From assembly GCF_013240295.1 (NCBI RefSeq), contig NZ_JABETK010000001.1, positions 1,612,001 to 1,676,000 of the forward strand: 64,000 nt of DNA, given 5' to 3'. This stretch comes from Neoaquamicrobium sediminum (GTDB taxonomy: Bacteria; Pseudomonadota; Alphaproteobacteria; Rhizobiales; Rhizobiaceae). The position numbers and the translations under genes are program-made. Position 1 is the first letter of the stretch; every line of letters starts with the position of its first letter. Shown in pieces: positions 39,411 through 48,407 of this stretch. Under the pieces are notes generated by a model. That model saw nothing but the letters and a program-made list of their open reading frames with translations. It was not told the origin of the DNA and did not search any database.

Positions 39411-40513
39411 GCTGGACCAGCCTCCAGCAAAGCGCGCGGCACCAGCGCGTAGAAATCCGCAGGATGGCGAACCACGCCGGCGATCTCGCCAGCCGCATAG
39501 CCGGACCCGGCAAACAGATCGCCGCGCGCGGCTCCGACGATTGCCGAGCCGGTATCCTGCGCGATCATCAATCTGCGGAACGGAAAGTCGTCGAATGCTC
39601 GAAGCGCCGGCGCATCGACGAAAAACGGCGTTGCAAATGTGTGCAGCAGCCGGTCGACGGCCATGGAACGACCGGCCGTCAACGGCACCTTGGCGGCAGC
39701 GATCGGCCCCATCCCCGTATCTTCGACCTCGGCGAACCGGAAGAAAATGTAGGAGCGGTTCTGATGCAGGATTTCGTCCACGCGATGCGGGTTGCGCCGG
39801 AACCACGCCCTGATCGCCTGCATGGATATTTCGGCGCCCGGTATCTCACCCATCGCCACCAACAATCCGCCCGGTCCGGTAAAGCGCTGGCCGGACTTGG
39901 CGGCGTAGGTGACGCGCTTTACCGAGCCATCGGGCATCGACAACCGCACCGCGCCTTGTACGTGCACGAAGAACGCGTCAACGGGATCGGCTAGCCAGGC
40001 GAGCGCCGAAGCCCTCTCGCCAAGCGCGCCCTTCTCGATTTCTGGCCTGTCGAAATATTCCACTATTCCGGCTGATGTCGATCGGCCGAATGCCAGATAC
40101 GGATCCAGCCCGTCCGGGCGATTCGCGTCATCGACTTTCACGAGATCGTCGGGAACGCCGAGCAATGGCACAGTGAACTCGTCCGTGCGCACCGGCGAGG
40201 CCGCGACCTCAGGTTCATAAAAGCCGGTGACGAAGCCGAAACCGTCTCCTTCGGGAATTACCCTGCAAGGAAGGAACCAGCGTTCGAAGAATCCCCTGGC
40301 TGCTTCGTCATCAAGAGTTTCGGCTCTGTCGGCGGCGTGAAAGGCTTCCTCGAAAGCACCCGCGTCGATACCGAGCGAGCCTGACTTATACGGTTTCTGG
40401 AGCGCTCGGCGCGCGCTCAATCGGAAAGCCGCAAAAGCCTCGCCATGTCGATCCGCGCGCCAGCCCGGCAGATCGTCGAAACTCTTGGGTTTGAGGAGTG
40501 GCGAGAGCGTCAC
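39407..40513 (-). CDS. mltA: Murein transglycosylase A (MltA)
   Basis: Lytic transglycosylase of the MltA family that cleaves peptidoglycan glycan strands with 1,6-anhydro ring formation. FVTGFYEPEV is the substrate-binding start of the domain, and the 3D-domain end has LMIAQDTGSAIVGAARGDLFAGSG with the catalytic Asp. 368 residues from the GTG at 40513 (TLSPLLKPKSFDDLPGW). Neither this start nor an upstream ATG at 40621 gives a signal peptide or lipobox, so how it reaches the periplasm is not evident from sequence. Confidence 0.9.
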   Translation of the reverse strand: MTLSPLLKPKSFDDLPGWRADRHGEAFAAFRLSARRALQKPYKSGSLGIDAGAFEEAFHAADRAETLDDEAARGFFERWFLPCRVIPEGDGFGFVTGFYEPEVAASPVRTDEFTVPLLGVPDDLVKVDDANRPDGLDPYLAFGRSTSAGIVEYFDRPEIEKGALGERASALAWLADPVDAFFVHVQGAVRLSMPDGSVKRVTYAAKSGQRFTGPGGLLVAMGEIPGAEISMQAIRAWFRRNPHRVDEILHQNRSYIFFRFAEVEDTGMGPIAAAKVPLTAGRSMAVDRLLHTFATPFFVDAPALRAFDDFPFRRLMIAQDTGSAIVGAARGDLFAGSGYAAGEIAGVVRHPADFYALVPRALLEAGPA

Positions 40514-40548
40514 GGCGCAGCCCCGTCGCGCGGTTCTGGCCGGAACGT

Positions 40549-41253
40549 TCAGTCGTCGGCTTCTGTCGCGACCAGTTTCCAGTTCGGATCGCGCGAGCGC
40601 GTGTCGCGGGCAAAGGTCCATACATCCTTGACCTCGGCGACCGTCTCCGGATCGCCATCGATCACTTCACCGGCACTGTTGCGGGTCGCCGAAATCAACT
40701 CGCTGACGATCCTCAACGTCACATGGGCCTCGCTGCCCTTCATCTCAGCGTTGACGATATCGGCCTTGTCGATGCCAACGAAGGAGGACTGGATCTTTTC
40801 CGACCGGCTTTCGCGATCGGCTATCGCCGCGACGAAGCCATCGAAAACCTCCCGCGAAAGAAGGTTCTTCAGCGTACGGCGATCACCATCGGCGTAGGCC
40901 ATGACGATCATCTCGTAGGCCATTTTCGCGCCGTCCACGAACGTCTTCGGCTCGAATGACGGATCGGCGTCGCGGATCGCACGCAGGCTCTTGTTGAGGT
41001 CAGTACCGGGCTTGGCGAATGCGTCTATGGCGACATAGGCGTCGTCCGCCTCGGACCCGCCCTTGCGACGCGGCAGCGAAACGACGTTCTCCGAGGCGGT
41101 AGAATCGGACTTCTCGCTGGTGCGTGCGGACGTATAGGGATCGAATGGCTGGCGTTCGTTACCGGTGCGGCGGCCCAGCACGTTGCGCAACTGGAAAAAG
41201 ATCACAATTGCCGCGACCAGAAAGAAAATCGTGCCGAAGTCGAAAAATTCCAT
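40549..41253 (-). CDS. Tim44/TimA domain membrane protein
   Basis: 234 residues. A single N-terminal membrane anchor (FGTIFFLVAAIVIFFQL, about 6-22) is followed by a linker and a C-terminal Tim44-like domain (about 95-230) with FVDGAKMAYEMIVMAYADGD and ETVAEVKDVWTFARDTRSRDPNWKLVAT. Alphaproteobacterial Tim44 homologues are thought to assist membrane-protein or translocon functions. The ATG at 41253 places the anchor at the very N-terminus. Divergent from fxsA. Confidence 0.92.
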   Translation of the reverse strand: MEFFDFGTIFFLVAAIVIFFQLRNVLGRRTGNERQPFDPYTSARTSEKSDSTASENVVSLPRRKGGSEADDAYVAIDAFAKPGTDLNKSLRAIRDADPSFEPKTFVDGAKMAYEMIVMAYADGDRRTLKNLLSREVFDGFVAAIADRESRSEKIQSSFVGIDKADIVNAEMKGSEAHVTLRIVSELISATRNSAGEVIDGDPETVAEVKDVWTFARDTRSRDPNWKLVATEADD

Positions 41254-41404
41254 AGCGTCCGCCAAACCTCTTGTCCGGCAAAGGCCTCGCTTTGCCGGTT
41301 GTCCCCTTGCATATAGAACGCATCCCGCCATCATTCAAATCAAAGCGGCGGCACACTATCTAAACTGATCGACCTTAAACGCACCTCACTGGAAAGATCG
41401 CATT

Positions 41405-41893
41405 TTGGCCTTCCCTTTCATCCCCTTGCTGCTGCTTGCATTGCCATTGGCCGAGATCGCCGTATTCGTCATGGTCGGCAGCGAGATCGGTGCACTTGCC
41501 ACTGTCGGTCTCGTCATAGCCACCACGATCCTGGGCTCGATCCTGTTGCGCGTCCAGGGTTTCGGCATCCTGACACGCATACGTGAAACCATGGATGCAG
41601 GCGGGTCTCCGGGCCGGGACCTCGTGCACGGCGTCATGGTGTTGCTGGCGGGGGTGCTGCTCTTTCTTCCCGGCTTCGTCACCGACGCCCTAGGCTTTCT
41701 CCTTTTCATTCCACCGATACGCGATCTGGGGTGGCGGCTTATCAGAAGCCGTATCACCATCGTCACCGCCGCTGCGGGTCCAGGCGGCTTTCGCCGGCCG
41801 GGACGTGGGCGAACCATCGACCTGGATGAAGACGACTTCGCCCGGGACGACAAGCCGCAGCCCCAGCGCCCCTCGATCACGGACGATCGCTGA
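41405..41893 (+). CDS. fxsA: FxsA family membrane protein (TTG start)
   Basis: 162-residue inner-membrane protein. The FxsA core (about 1-125) has three to four hydrophobic segments: FIPLLLLALPLAEIAVFVMV, IGALATVGLVIATTILGSILL and VMVLLAGVLLFLPGFVTDALG. A charged cytosolic tail (DLDEDDFARDDKPQPQ) follows. In E. coli FxsA overexpression relieves exclusion of phage T7; the normal role is unclear. The frame starts at TTG with GGAAAG upstream, as no ATG precedes the first membrane segment. Confidence 0.9.
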   Translation: MAFPFIPLLLLALPLAEIAVFVMVGSEIGALATVGLVIATTILGSILLRVQGFGILTRIRETMDAGGSPGRDLVHGVMVLLAGVLLFLPGFVTDALGFLLFIPPIRDLGWRLIRSRITIVTAAAGPGGFRRPGRGRTIDLDEDDFARDDKPQPQRPSITDDR

Positions 41894-42004
41894 GGCCACG
41901 CGGGCGACAGGCTCCCAAGCTTGTCACGCCGGACCTGCCATGGTAGCCAACGCCGCGTTTTCATTCCCGGCCGGGAACGGCTGAAATAGAGAGGATTCCG
42001 GCTG

Positions 42005-42526
42005 ATGGCCAAGAAACCAGAAGAAACCACGACCCCGCCGCCCGCCGGTGCCGCCAAGGCAGGCAATGGCGCGCAGCCGTCGCTGAACGTACTTGCCCAG
42101 TACATCAAGGACCTCTCCTTCGAGAGCCCCGGCGCACCCGCCTCGCTGCGCGGTCGCGACAAGGCGCCCGGCATCAACATCAATGTCAACGTCAATGCGA
42201 ATCCGATCTCGGAAACCGAATACGACGTGACATTGACGCTGAACGCGCGAGCGGGCGTCGAGAAGGACGTGCTCTTCAACGTGGAGCTGGTCTACGGCGG
42301 TGTCTTCCGTGTCGTCGGCTTCCCGCAGGAGCACATGCTGCCGCTCCTCTTCATCGAGTGCCCACGGCTTCTCTTCCCGTTTGCCCGTCAGATCATTGCT
42401 GACTGCACGCGCAATGGCGGTTTCCCGCCGCTGATGATCGATCCGATCGATTTCGCGCAGATGTTCCAGCAGCGCATGGCGGAGGAGCAGGCCAAGGCCA
42501 AGGTGCAGCCGAGCGGCACGGCCTGA
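42005..42526 (+). CDS. secB: Protein-export chaperone SecB
   Basis: Tetrameric cytosolic chaperone that keeps secretory proteins unfolded and hands them to SecA. 173 residues, with [54 protein letters not shown] (in two joined blocks) and [20 protein letters not shown]- and C-terminal tails are longer and more polar than in E. coli. A perfect terminator hairpin follows 22 bases downstream. Confidence 0.97.
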   Translation: MAKKPEETTTPPPAGAAKAGNGAQPSLNVLAQYIKDLSFESPGAPASLRGRDKAPGININVNVNANPISETEYDVTLTLNARAGVEKDVLFNVELVYGGVFRVVGFPQEHMLPLLFIECPRLLFPFARQIIADCTRNGGFPPLMIDPIDFAQMFQQRMAEEQAKAKVQPSGTA

Positions 42527-42548
42527 TCCTGATCAGCGAATCCCCTTC

Positions 42549-42578
42549 AAAAAGGCCCGGATCGATCCGGGCCTTTTT
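42549..42578. terminator. Terminator between secB and dnaQ
   Basis: aaaaaggcccgg and ccgggccttttt form a perfect 12-bp stem with a 6-base loop (itself atcgat). A- and T-runs at the ends allow use in both directions, serving secB and convergent dnaQ. Confidence 0.92.
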
Positions 42579-42605
42579 CGTTTGGCAGCATCTTTAACTG
42601 CCGAT

Positions 42606-42621
42606 GGTTTCACGTGAATCG
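42606..42621. other. parS-like site between secB terminator and dnaQ
   Basis: ggtttcacgtgaatcg matches 13 of 16 positions of the parS consensus, with the central TTTCACGTGAA intact. It lies about 10 kb from the main cluster and 4 kb from the probable origin. Confidence 0.45.
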
Positions 42622-42625
42622 CTGG

Positions 42626-43351
42626 CTAGCTCGTCGCGGCCTCGTCGCGATAGCCGGGCTCAACCTCCAGCCAGATGGCGGATGAACCCAGCGTGGCGAC
42701 GAGGGCCTGATGGGCTTGGCGGTCCGCCTCGCTGAGCCGCGACGCCAGCGGCCGTTCGCGAACACGGACCGTCGCTCCGACCATCTGCTCAACAGTCACC
42801 GTGGTCGTCTGAACCTGCACATCGAGGCTGAACGCAGCCTGCTTGCCACCCATGAGCTCGATATAGACTTCGGCCAGAAGCTCGGAGTCGAGCAACGCGC
42901 CGTGCTTTTCGCGGTGGCTGTTGTCGATGCCGTAGCGCCGACACAGGGCGTCGAGCGAATTCGGCCCCATCGGATGCTTCCGCCGCGCGAGCGCCAGCGT
43001 GTCGATCACCCTGCCCGGATCGACGGCCGGCATCCCAAGCCGAGCAAACTCGGCATTCAGAAAGCCGATGTCGAAATTGGCGTTGTGCGCGACGAGCATC
43101 GCCCCGTCGAGAAAAGAAACGAGATCCTCGGCGATTTGCGGGAAGGTCGGCTTGTCCGCCAGATCGGCATCGCTGATGCCATGAACGGCAAGCGCCTCGG
43201 GATTGACCGTGCGTCCCTGTGCATTGATGTACTTGTGGAATGTGCGTCCGGTCGGGAACTTGTTGACCAGCTCGATACCGCCGAACTCGATGATGCGGTC
43301 CTCGCGGGAATCGAGCCCGGTCGTTTCCGTATCGAATATGATCTCGCGCAT
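42626..43351 (-). CDS. dnaQ: DNA polymerase III epsilon subunit (3'-5' exonuclease)
   Basis: Proofreading subunit of the replicative polymerase. 241 residues of DEDDh fold: FDTETTGLD (ExoI, Asp and Glu), AHNANFDIGFLN (ExoII Asp) and HGALLDSELLAEVY (ExoIII His and Asp). The C-terminal tail after about residue 180, which binds the alpha subunit in E. coli, is present but divergent. Last gene of the run DUF299-maf-aroE-coaE-dnaQ, 52 bases after coaE. Confidence 0.95.
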   Translation of the reverse strand: MREIIFDTETTGLDSREDRIIEFGGIELVNKFPTGRTFHKYINAQGRTVNPEALAVHGISDADLADKPTFPQIAEDLVSFLDGAMLVAHNANFDIGFLNAEFARLGMPAVDPGRVIDTLALARRKHPMGPNSLDALCRRYGIDNSHREKHGALLDSELLAEVYIELMGGKQAAFSLDVQVQTTTVTVEQMVGATVRVRERPLASRLSEADRQAHQALVATLGSSAIWLEVEPGYRDEAATS

Positions 43352-43403
43352 CGATTCGCTCCTTTGTGCTCAGGATGCGTGTCGCCAGCGGGCGCGGCAA
43401 GCC

Positions 43404-44009
43404 TCAGCCGGCGGCTTCTCTGGACTTGCCCCCAGTCAATTCATCGACAATCTCGGCGACACGGCGGCGCGCCGCGTCCATGCCCTGCCCTGTATCGATG
43501 ATATAATCCGCGCGCCGGCGCTTTTCCGCATCCGGCACCTGCCGGGACAGGATTGCCTCGAATTTCTCTTCCGTCATGCCTGGCCTGACTAGCACCCGTT
43601 CCCGCTGTACTTCGGCAGGGGCGGTCACGACGACGATTCGATCGACGCGATCCTCTCCGCCGGTCTCGAACAGCAACGGAATGTCGAGCAGGGCCAGTCT
43701 CGCGCCTTCCTGCCCGTGGCGTTCGAGGAACGCATCGGCATCAGCGCGTACCAGAGGATGCACGATCCGTTCCAGATCCTTCAGTGCATCTGGCTGGCCA
43801 AGCACCGCCTTCGCAAGCTTTTCCCGGTCGACCACACCGTCGTGAACGACGCCCGGAAAGCGCTTCTCGATCAGCCGCGCCGCCTTGCCGGCATAGAGGC
43901 GATGCACCGTCTCATCGGAATCGTGCACTGGGACGCCTGCGTCGCGGAACATACGCGCCGTCGTCGATTTGCCCATGCCGATCGACCCGGTGAGGCCAAG
44001 CACGATCAT
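43404..44009 (-). CDS. coaE: Dephospho-CoA kinase
   Basis: Final step of coenzyme A synthesis. 201 residues with Walker [19 protein letters not shown], the acceptor-binding [14 protein letters not shown], and the lid region [20 protein letters not shown] followed by [19 protein letters not shown]. The start overlaps the aroE stop as ATGA. It pairs functionally with coaA 15 kb away. Confidence 0.96.
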   Translation of the reverse strand: MIVLGLTGSIGMGKSTTARMFRDAGVPVHDSDETVHRLYAGKAARLIEKRFPGVVHDGVVDREKLAKAVLGQPDALKDLERIVHPLVRADADAFLERHGQEGARLALLDIPLLFETGGEDRVDRIVVVTAPAEVQRERVLVRPGMTEEKFEAILSRQVPDAEKRRRADYIIDTGQGMDAARRRVAEIVDELTGGKSREAAG

Positions 44010-44848
44010 GAACGAGCTCCCTCTATGTCTGCGACGATGATCCCGCGAAGCCGGTCGGTCACCTGGGGACGGACGCCGAACCAGCGTTCGAACCCCGGAA
44101 CGGCCTGATGCAGCAGCATGCCGAGACCGTCGACGGTCTTCAGTCCGCGCTTTGCAGCCGCCGCAAGAAGCGGTGTCTGCAGCGGCGTATAGACGATGTC
44201 GACGACCGTCGCGTTCGCCGGTAGTTGCGCAACGTCCAGCGGCATCTCGCCCTGCCCGTTGAGGCCGACGGAGGTCGTGTTGACTAAGAGGTCGCTCGTC
44301 GACGCCAGATCATTCGCATCCTGCCAGTGATGTGCTTGTAAGCCCGTTCCGAAACGCTCGGAGAGTTCCTCGGCGCGCGCAAAGGTGCGATTGACCAGCC
44401 GGATGTCGGCAATGCCTGCCGTCGTGAGCGCGTGAAGGATTGCTCGCGATGCTCCGCCCGCGCCCAGCACCAGCGCCGATTTGGCGGAGCGCCAGGATGA
44501 AGCGTGCACATCGAGATCGGCGGCAAAGCCTGTAGCATCCGTATTGCCCCCGCAGATCGCGCCGCCGTCAAGCCAAAGCGTGTTGACCGCGCCGATCGCG
44601 CGGGCCGCCTCGTCGAGCCGATCGACCAGCCGACACGTCTCTTCCTTGTGGGGAATCGTGACGTTGCCGCCAACAAAGCCGCTCTCCGGCAGGTTTCGTA
44701 TGAAGCGTTCCAGGTCGTCGGGAGCGATGTCGATGCGTTCGTATGTGCCGGAAATTCCGTGACTTTCGAGCCAGTAGCCATGAATGAGCGGGGATCGCGA
44801 ATGCGCGATGGGATGGCCGATGACGAAGGCCTTCATCGTCTCAGCCAT
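44006..44848 (-). CDS. aroE: Shikimate dehydrogenase
   Basis: NADPH-dependent reduction of dehydroshikimate in aromatic amino acid synthesis. 280 residues from [11 protein letters not shown]. The substrate pocket is [16 protein letters not shown], the catalytic Lys is in [17 protein letters not shown] binds shikimate, and [12 protein letters not shown] binds the cofactor. The start at 44848 overlaps the maf stop by 8 bases; Met at 44836 is an alternative. A long upstream extension is unconserved and rejected. Confidence 0.95.
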   Translation of the reverse strand: MAETMKAFVIGHPIAHSRSPLIHGYWLESHGISGTYERIDIAPDDLERFIRNLPESGFVGGNVTIPHKEETCRLVDRLDEAARAIGAVNTLWLDGGAICGGNTDATGFAADLDVHASSWRSAKSALVLGAGGASRAILHALTTAGIADIRLVNRTFARAEELSERFGTGLQAHHWQDANDLASTSDLLVNTTSVGLNGQGEMPLDVAQLPANATVVDIVYTPLQTPLLAAAAKRGLKTVDGLGMLLHQAVPGFERWFGVRPQVTDRLRGIIVADIEGARS

Positions 44849-45440
44849 CGATGGCCTGCATTTCGCGAAGCTTTGCGAGCAGCGGCAACAGCGGCATTCC
44901 GACGATGGTAAAGTGGTCGCCCTCGATCGTCTCGAAGAGCTGAATGCCTTCGCCCTCGATCTGGTAGGCGCCGACGCTCGAAAGCGCCTTTTCGCCGACA
45001 TGCGACAGATGCCGGCCTATGAAGCCCGGATCAAGTTCGCGCATGGTCAGCCGCGCGACGCCGACATGGCGCCATAACACCTCTCCGTCCCGCATCAGGA
45101 CGACGGCGCTGTTCAACTGATGCGTCCTTCCCGAAAGCGCCAGCAGACGGCGGCGGGCTTCCTCCATGTCGCGCGGCTTGTGCAGCACTTCATCGCCAAG
45201 CGACAGGGTCTGGTCGGTGCCGATGACCAGCACACCGGGGCGATCCTGGGAAACTTCGAGGGCCTTGGCCTCGGCAAGTATCAAGGCCAGGTCTTCCGGA
45301 CCCACGCCCGAGTTGGCGACTGCGGCTTCAACTGCGCGCTCGTCGATCTGCGGCTTCTCGACCTCGATCTCGAGGCCGGCATCTTCAAGCATCTTCCTGC
45401 GAAACGGGCTGCCCGAGGCGAGTACGATGGCGTCCGACAT
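44841..45440 (-). CDS. maf: Maf family nucleotide pyrophosphatase
   Basis: House-cleaning nucleoside triphosphate pyrophosphatase. 199 residues with the Maf opening [19 protein letters not shown], the phosphate-binding [17 protein letters not shown] and [19 protein letters not shown]. Which modified nucleotide it prefers (dTTP/UTP or m7GTP class) is not settled by these motifs. The ATG at 45440 ([11 protein letters not shown]) matches the family. Confidence 0.94.
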   Translation of the reverse strand: MSDAIVLASGSPFRRKMLEDAGLEIEVEKPQIDERAVEAAVANSGVGPEDLALILAEAKALEVSQDRPGVLVIGTDQTLSLGDEVLHKPRDMEEARRRLLALSGRTHQLNSAVVLMRDGEVLWRHVGVARLTMRELDPGFIGRHLSHVGEKALSSVGAYQIEGEGIQLFETIEGDHFTIVGMPLLPLLAKLREMQAIDG

Positions 45441-45465
45441 GATGCGATCTCCTGTCCGGCGGGGG

Positions 45466-46287
45466 TTAACGTGTCTTGCCACGCAGCGCAACGATGGCCG
45501 CCGCGGTTTCCTCGATCGAGCGACGGCTGACATCGATGGTCGGCCAGCCGTGTCGCGCACAGAGCTGCCGGGCATAGGCAAGCTCCTGTGCAATGACGGT
45601 GCGGTCGACATAGCTCTGCGAGTCGTAGCCGACCGAACTGCCCAATATTCGGTTCTGGCGGACATGGGAGATGCGTTCGGCGGTTGCGATCAGCCCCACG
45701 ACAAGCGGGCGCTTGGCATAGATGACACTTTCGGGAACGGGTACGCCCAGCACGATCGGGATATTGGCAGTCTTGATACCGCGATTGGCGAGATAGATGC
45801 TGGTCGGCGTTTTCGATGTCCGCGATATACCCATCAGGATGACGTCGGCCTCTTCGACATCATTGATGAGCTGACCGTCATCGTGCTCCATGGTGTAGTT
45901 GAGCGCATCGATGCGGCGGAAATATTGCGCGTCCAGAACATGCTGCGCGCCGACGCGGCGTCCCGCAGGTGCCCCTAGATAGGACTGGAACACCGCCAGC
46001 ACCGGCTCGAGCACCGAGACGCAGGGCAGGCCCATCGCAGCGCATCGATTGTCTATGAGACGTCCGAGTTCCTGATCGACAACCGTGTAGAGGACGATGC
46101 CCGGCGTTTCGTCGATCTCACCGAGCACCTTGAGAAGCTGCTTTTCCGTGCGGATCAGAGGATAGATATGCTCGATCGCGCGCGCATCCTTATATTGCGC
46201 AGCAGCGGCACGGCCGGCCGCGAGCAGCGTTTCGCCAGTCGCATCCGAGATAAGGTGAAGGTGGAAGAAGCTCTGCGGTTTATTCAC
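45466..46287 (-). CDS. Pyruvate, phosphate/water dikinase regulatory protein (DUF299, GTG start)
   Basis: Bifunctional kinase and pyrophosphorylase that switches a dikinase by ADP-dependent threonine phosphorylation. 273 residues with [19 protein letters not shown] at the N-terminus, [13 protein letters not shown], and the P-loop region [21 protein letters not shown]. It starts at GTG (46287); that codon lies inside a DnaA-box-like sequence. The homologue of this gene flanks the origin with hemE in other alphaproteobacteria. Confidence 0.93.
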   Translation of the reverse strand: MNKPQSFFHLHLISDATGETLLAAGRAAAAQYKDARAIEHIYPLIRTEKQLLKVLGEIDETPGIVLYTVVDQELGRLIDNRCAAMGLPCVSVLEPVLAVFQSYLGAPAGRRVGAQHVLDAQYFRRIDALNYTMEHDDGQLINDVEEADVILMGISRTSKTPTSIYLANRGIKTANIPIVLGVPVPESVIYAKRPLVVGLIATAERISHVRQNRILGSSVGYDSQSYVDRTVIAQELAYARQLCARHGWPTIDVSRRSIEETAAAIVALRGKTR

Positions 46288-46687
46288 AGCCCGGACCGGC
46301 CCCTGTTGGCAATTGTGGATACCGGGCAGAGTTTTCCCGCCGGGCGGAGCCGGACTGTATCAGACCCCCGTTCATCCACAATTCACCCTACGCTGGAGAT
46401 CGAAACGATGATGTGCGTTAGATTGGGGAAATCAGCCGGTTGTTCAGCATGCATGACCGGACATGCGAATCCGGCAGCGCTGCAACATATTGATTCCAAA
46501 AGGCGATCGGGAGCTATCCGGGTAATTCACAGGCCTGTATGAAAATCCGCTGCGTCGCTTTGCGCGTTGAGTTTTCACGGCTGCAGGTGGACAAGCCGTA
46601 ATTGCCGATTCCAACAGAGTCATAGAATCAAAAGATTCTCTTAAAGATTCTTTCTTTATTTCAGGCGCCAATCCGGAGAGGACCAGT
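46280..46687. other. Probable chromosomal replication origin (oriC) between DUF299 and hemE
   Basis: About 400 bases without coding character. DnaA-box-like 9-mers: TTATTCACA at 46280-46288 (perfect to TTATNCACA), GTATCCACA on the minus strand at 46314-46322, TCATCCACA at 46372-46380 and TAATTCACA at 46523-46531 (each 8 of 9). Positions 46621-46660 are 77% A+T and hold a repeated aaagattct, making them a possible unwinding element. Six GANTC methylation motifs lie at 46467, 46492, 46607, 46625, 46634 and 46646. The DUF299/hemE flanks match the Caulobacter and Rickettsia origins. Confidence 0.75.
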
Positions 46688-47716
46688 ATGACCGAAAAAC
46701 GGATCGTCATGGACGTGCTGCGGGGAGAAACGGTCTTCCCTCCTCCCATCTGGATGATGCGTCAGGCTGGCCGCTATCTGCCGGAGTATCGCGAGACACG
46801 GGCTCGAGCCGGAAGCTTCCTCGATCTCTGCTACAACCCCGATCTGGCGGTGGAGGTAACCCTTCAACCGATCCGCCGCTTCGGCTTCGATGCTTCGATC
46901 CTGTTCTCCGACATCCTTGTTGTCCCGCATGCGCTTGGCCGAGACCTGCGCTTCGAAGAAGGTCGCGGCCCCTTGATGACACCGATCGAGCCCGATGAAA
47001 TCGAGCGCCTTGAAGGTGCTGGCTTTCATGACCACCTTGCGCCGGTCTACGAGACCGTGCGCAGACTGCGGAGCGAGCTTCCTGCCGCCACCACGTTGCT
47101 GGGCTTCTGCGGTGCGCCATGGACTGTCGCGACCTACATAATTGCCGGCCACGGGACGCCGGACCAGGCTCCAGGACGGCTGTTCGGATACAGGCACCCG
47201 GAAAGCCTGCGCAAGCTCCTGGAGACACTTGCAGACCGGTCGGCAGACTATCTCATTCGCCAGATCGATGCGGGAGCTGACGCTGTCCAGATATTCGATT
47301 CCTGGTCGGGCGTGCTCGATGAAGCCTGCTTCGAAGCCTATTGCATCGAACCGGTAGCTCGAATGGTGAAGCGTGTTCGAGCGGTACATCCGAAAACGCC
47401 CATCATCGGCTTTCCGAAAGGTGCAGGTACGCTCTACGGGTCATATCGCTCGAAGACGGGCGTTGATGCCCTCGGTCTCGACTGGAGCGTTCCCTGGAGC
47501 CAGGCGTTGTCGCTGCAGGCTGAAGGCGCCGTGCAGGGCAATCTCGATCCGTTGCGGCTGGTTGCCGGCGGCAAGGCGCTGGAAGATGGTGTTGCTGCCA
47601 TCCTGCGCAGGCTTGGTGACGGTCCCCTGGTCTTCAACCTTGGGCACGGGATAACGCCCGAAGCACCGATTGCACACGTCGAAGCGATGGTCCGGATGGT
47701 GCGGGAGGCGAGATAA
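46688..47716 (+). CDS. hemE: Uroporphyrinogen decarboxylase
   Basis: Converts uroporphyrinogen III to coproporphyrinogen III in heme synthesis. 342 residues, with the opening [16 protein letters not shown] (substrate carboxylate-binding Arg), [12 protein letters not shown] with the catalytic Asp, [16 protein letters not shown] and the C-terminal NLGHGI. A GGAGAGGA site precedes the ATG. It starts the plus-strand run rightward from the origin and overlaps hemJ by one base (TAATG). Confidence 0.97.
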   Translation: MTEKRIVMDVLRGETVFPPPIWMMRQAGRYLPEYRETRARAGSFLDLCYNPDLAVEVTLQPIRRFGFDASILFSDILVVPHALGRDLRFEEGRGPLMTPIEPDEIERLEGAGFHDHLAPVYETVRRLRSELPAATTLLGFCGAPWTVATYIIAGHGTPDQAPGRLFGYRHPESLRKLLETLADRSADYLIRQIDAGADAVQIFDSWSGVLDEACFEAYCIEPVARMVKRVRAVHPKTPIIGFPKGAGTLYGSYRSKTGVDALGLDWSVPWSQALSLQAEGAVQGNLDPLRLVAGGKALEDGVAAILRRLGDGPLVFNLGHGITPEAPIAHVEAMVRMVREAR

Positions 47717-48249
47717 TGACCGAACCGCAAATGAAATCCGAGGCTGGCCCGGCCATGCGGGCGGCAGGCGCTCTGGCGATAGCGGCTGCGCTGGTGGCGC
47801 TGCTGTTCTGGCTCGATCCCGTCGCGCTTTATCCGTGGGTCAAGGCCGCCCACGTGATCGCTGTCATTTCGTGGATGGCGGGGATGCTCTATCTGCCACG
47901 GCTGTTCGTCTATCACGCCGAGGCCGAGCGGGGCTCGGACAAGTCCGAGACATTCAAGGTTATGGAGCGCCGGCTTCTGCGTGCGATCATCAATCCGGCG
48001 ATGGTGGCAACCTGGGTGCTTGGGCTCTGGCTGGCCTGGCGAGGCTTCGGATTCGTGGGCGGCTGGCTGCATGCAAAGATCGCCGCCGTGCTTCTGCTTT
48101 CCGGCGTGCACGGGTACCTTTCGGCCTCGGTGCGGCGCTTCGCTGAAGATCGCAATGAGAAGCCAACCCGCCATTGGCGCATCGTCAACGAGATCCCGAC
48201 TGTGCTTATGATCGTAATTGTGATCCTCGTTGTGGTGAAACCCTTCTAA
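47716..48249 (+). CDS. hemJ: Protoporphyrinogen oxidase HemJ
   Basis: Membrane-bound heme-containing oxidase that turns protoporphyrinogen IX into protoporphyrin IX. 177 residues, four predicted helices. The conserved His is in YPWVKAAHVIAVISWMAGMLYLPRLFVYH (two joined segments), and a second region is LHAKIAAVLLLSGVHGYLS. A polar N-terminus of about 15 residues precedes the first helix. It is translationally coupled to hemE, its pathway neighbour. Confidence 0.93.
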   Translation: MTEPQMKSEAGPAMRAAGALAIAAALVALLFWLDPVALYPWVKAAHVIAVISWMAGMLYLPRLFVYHAEAERGSDKSETFKVMERRLLRAIINPAMVATWVLGLWLAWRGFGFVGGWLHAKIAAVLLLSGVHGYLSASVRRFAEDRNEKPTRHWRIVNEIPTVLMIVIVILVVVKPF

Positions 48250-48310
48250 ATCGGGAACGGAATTCCCATATTGCGCTTTGGGAGGAGGGACGCTAAGAGT
48301 CACATCCTCT

Positions 48311-48400
48311 CTCCCCGCATGGCGTAGTGCTTTCTGTCTTTCCAGGCGCGTCCCGCGCTCACTCTCGCCCCGCACCCCCTCCTGTTGCCCATTCCAGAGT
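48311..48400 (+). promoter_or_regulatory. C-rich, G-poor leader upstream of rho
   Basis: In 48351-48390 there are 24 C and only 6 G among 40 bases on the coding strand, in a segment directly before the rho start. Such C-over-G stretches act as Rho loading (rut) sites, and rho is autoregulated by attenuation in E. coli. The 158-base leader has no ORF and no hairpin terminator. The role is inferred. Confidence 0.45.
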
Positions 48401-48407
48401 CCGCATC

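Noticed and set aside
46620..46665. CtrA-binding sites (TTAA-N7-TTAA) in the origin region
   Set aside because: A single TTAA half-site is present, but no second half at the right spacing.
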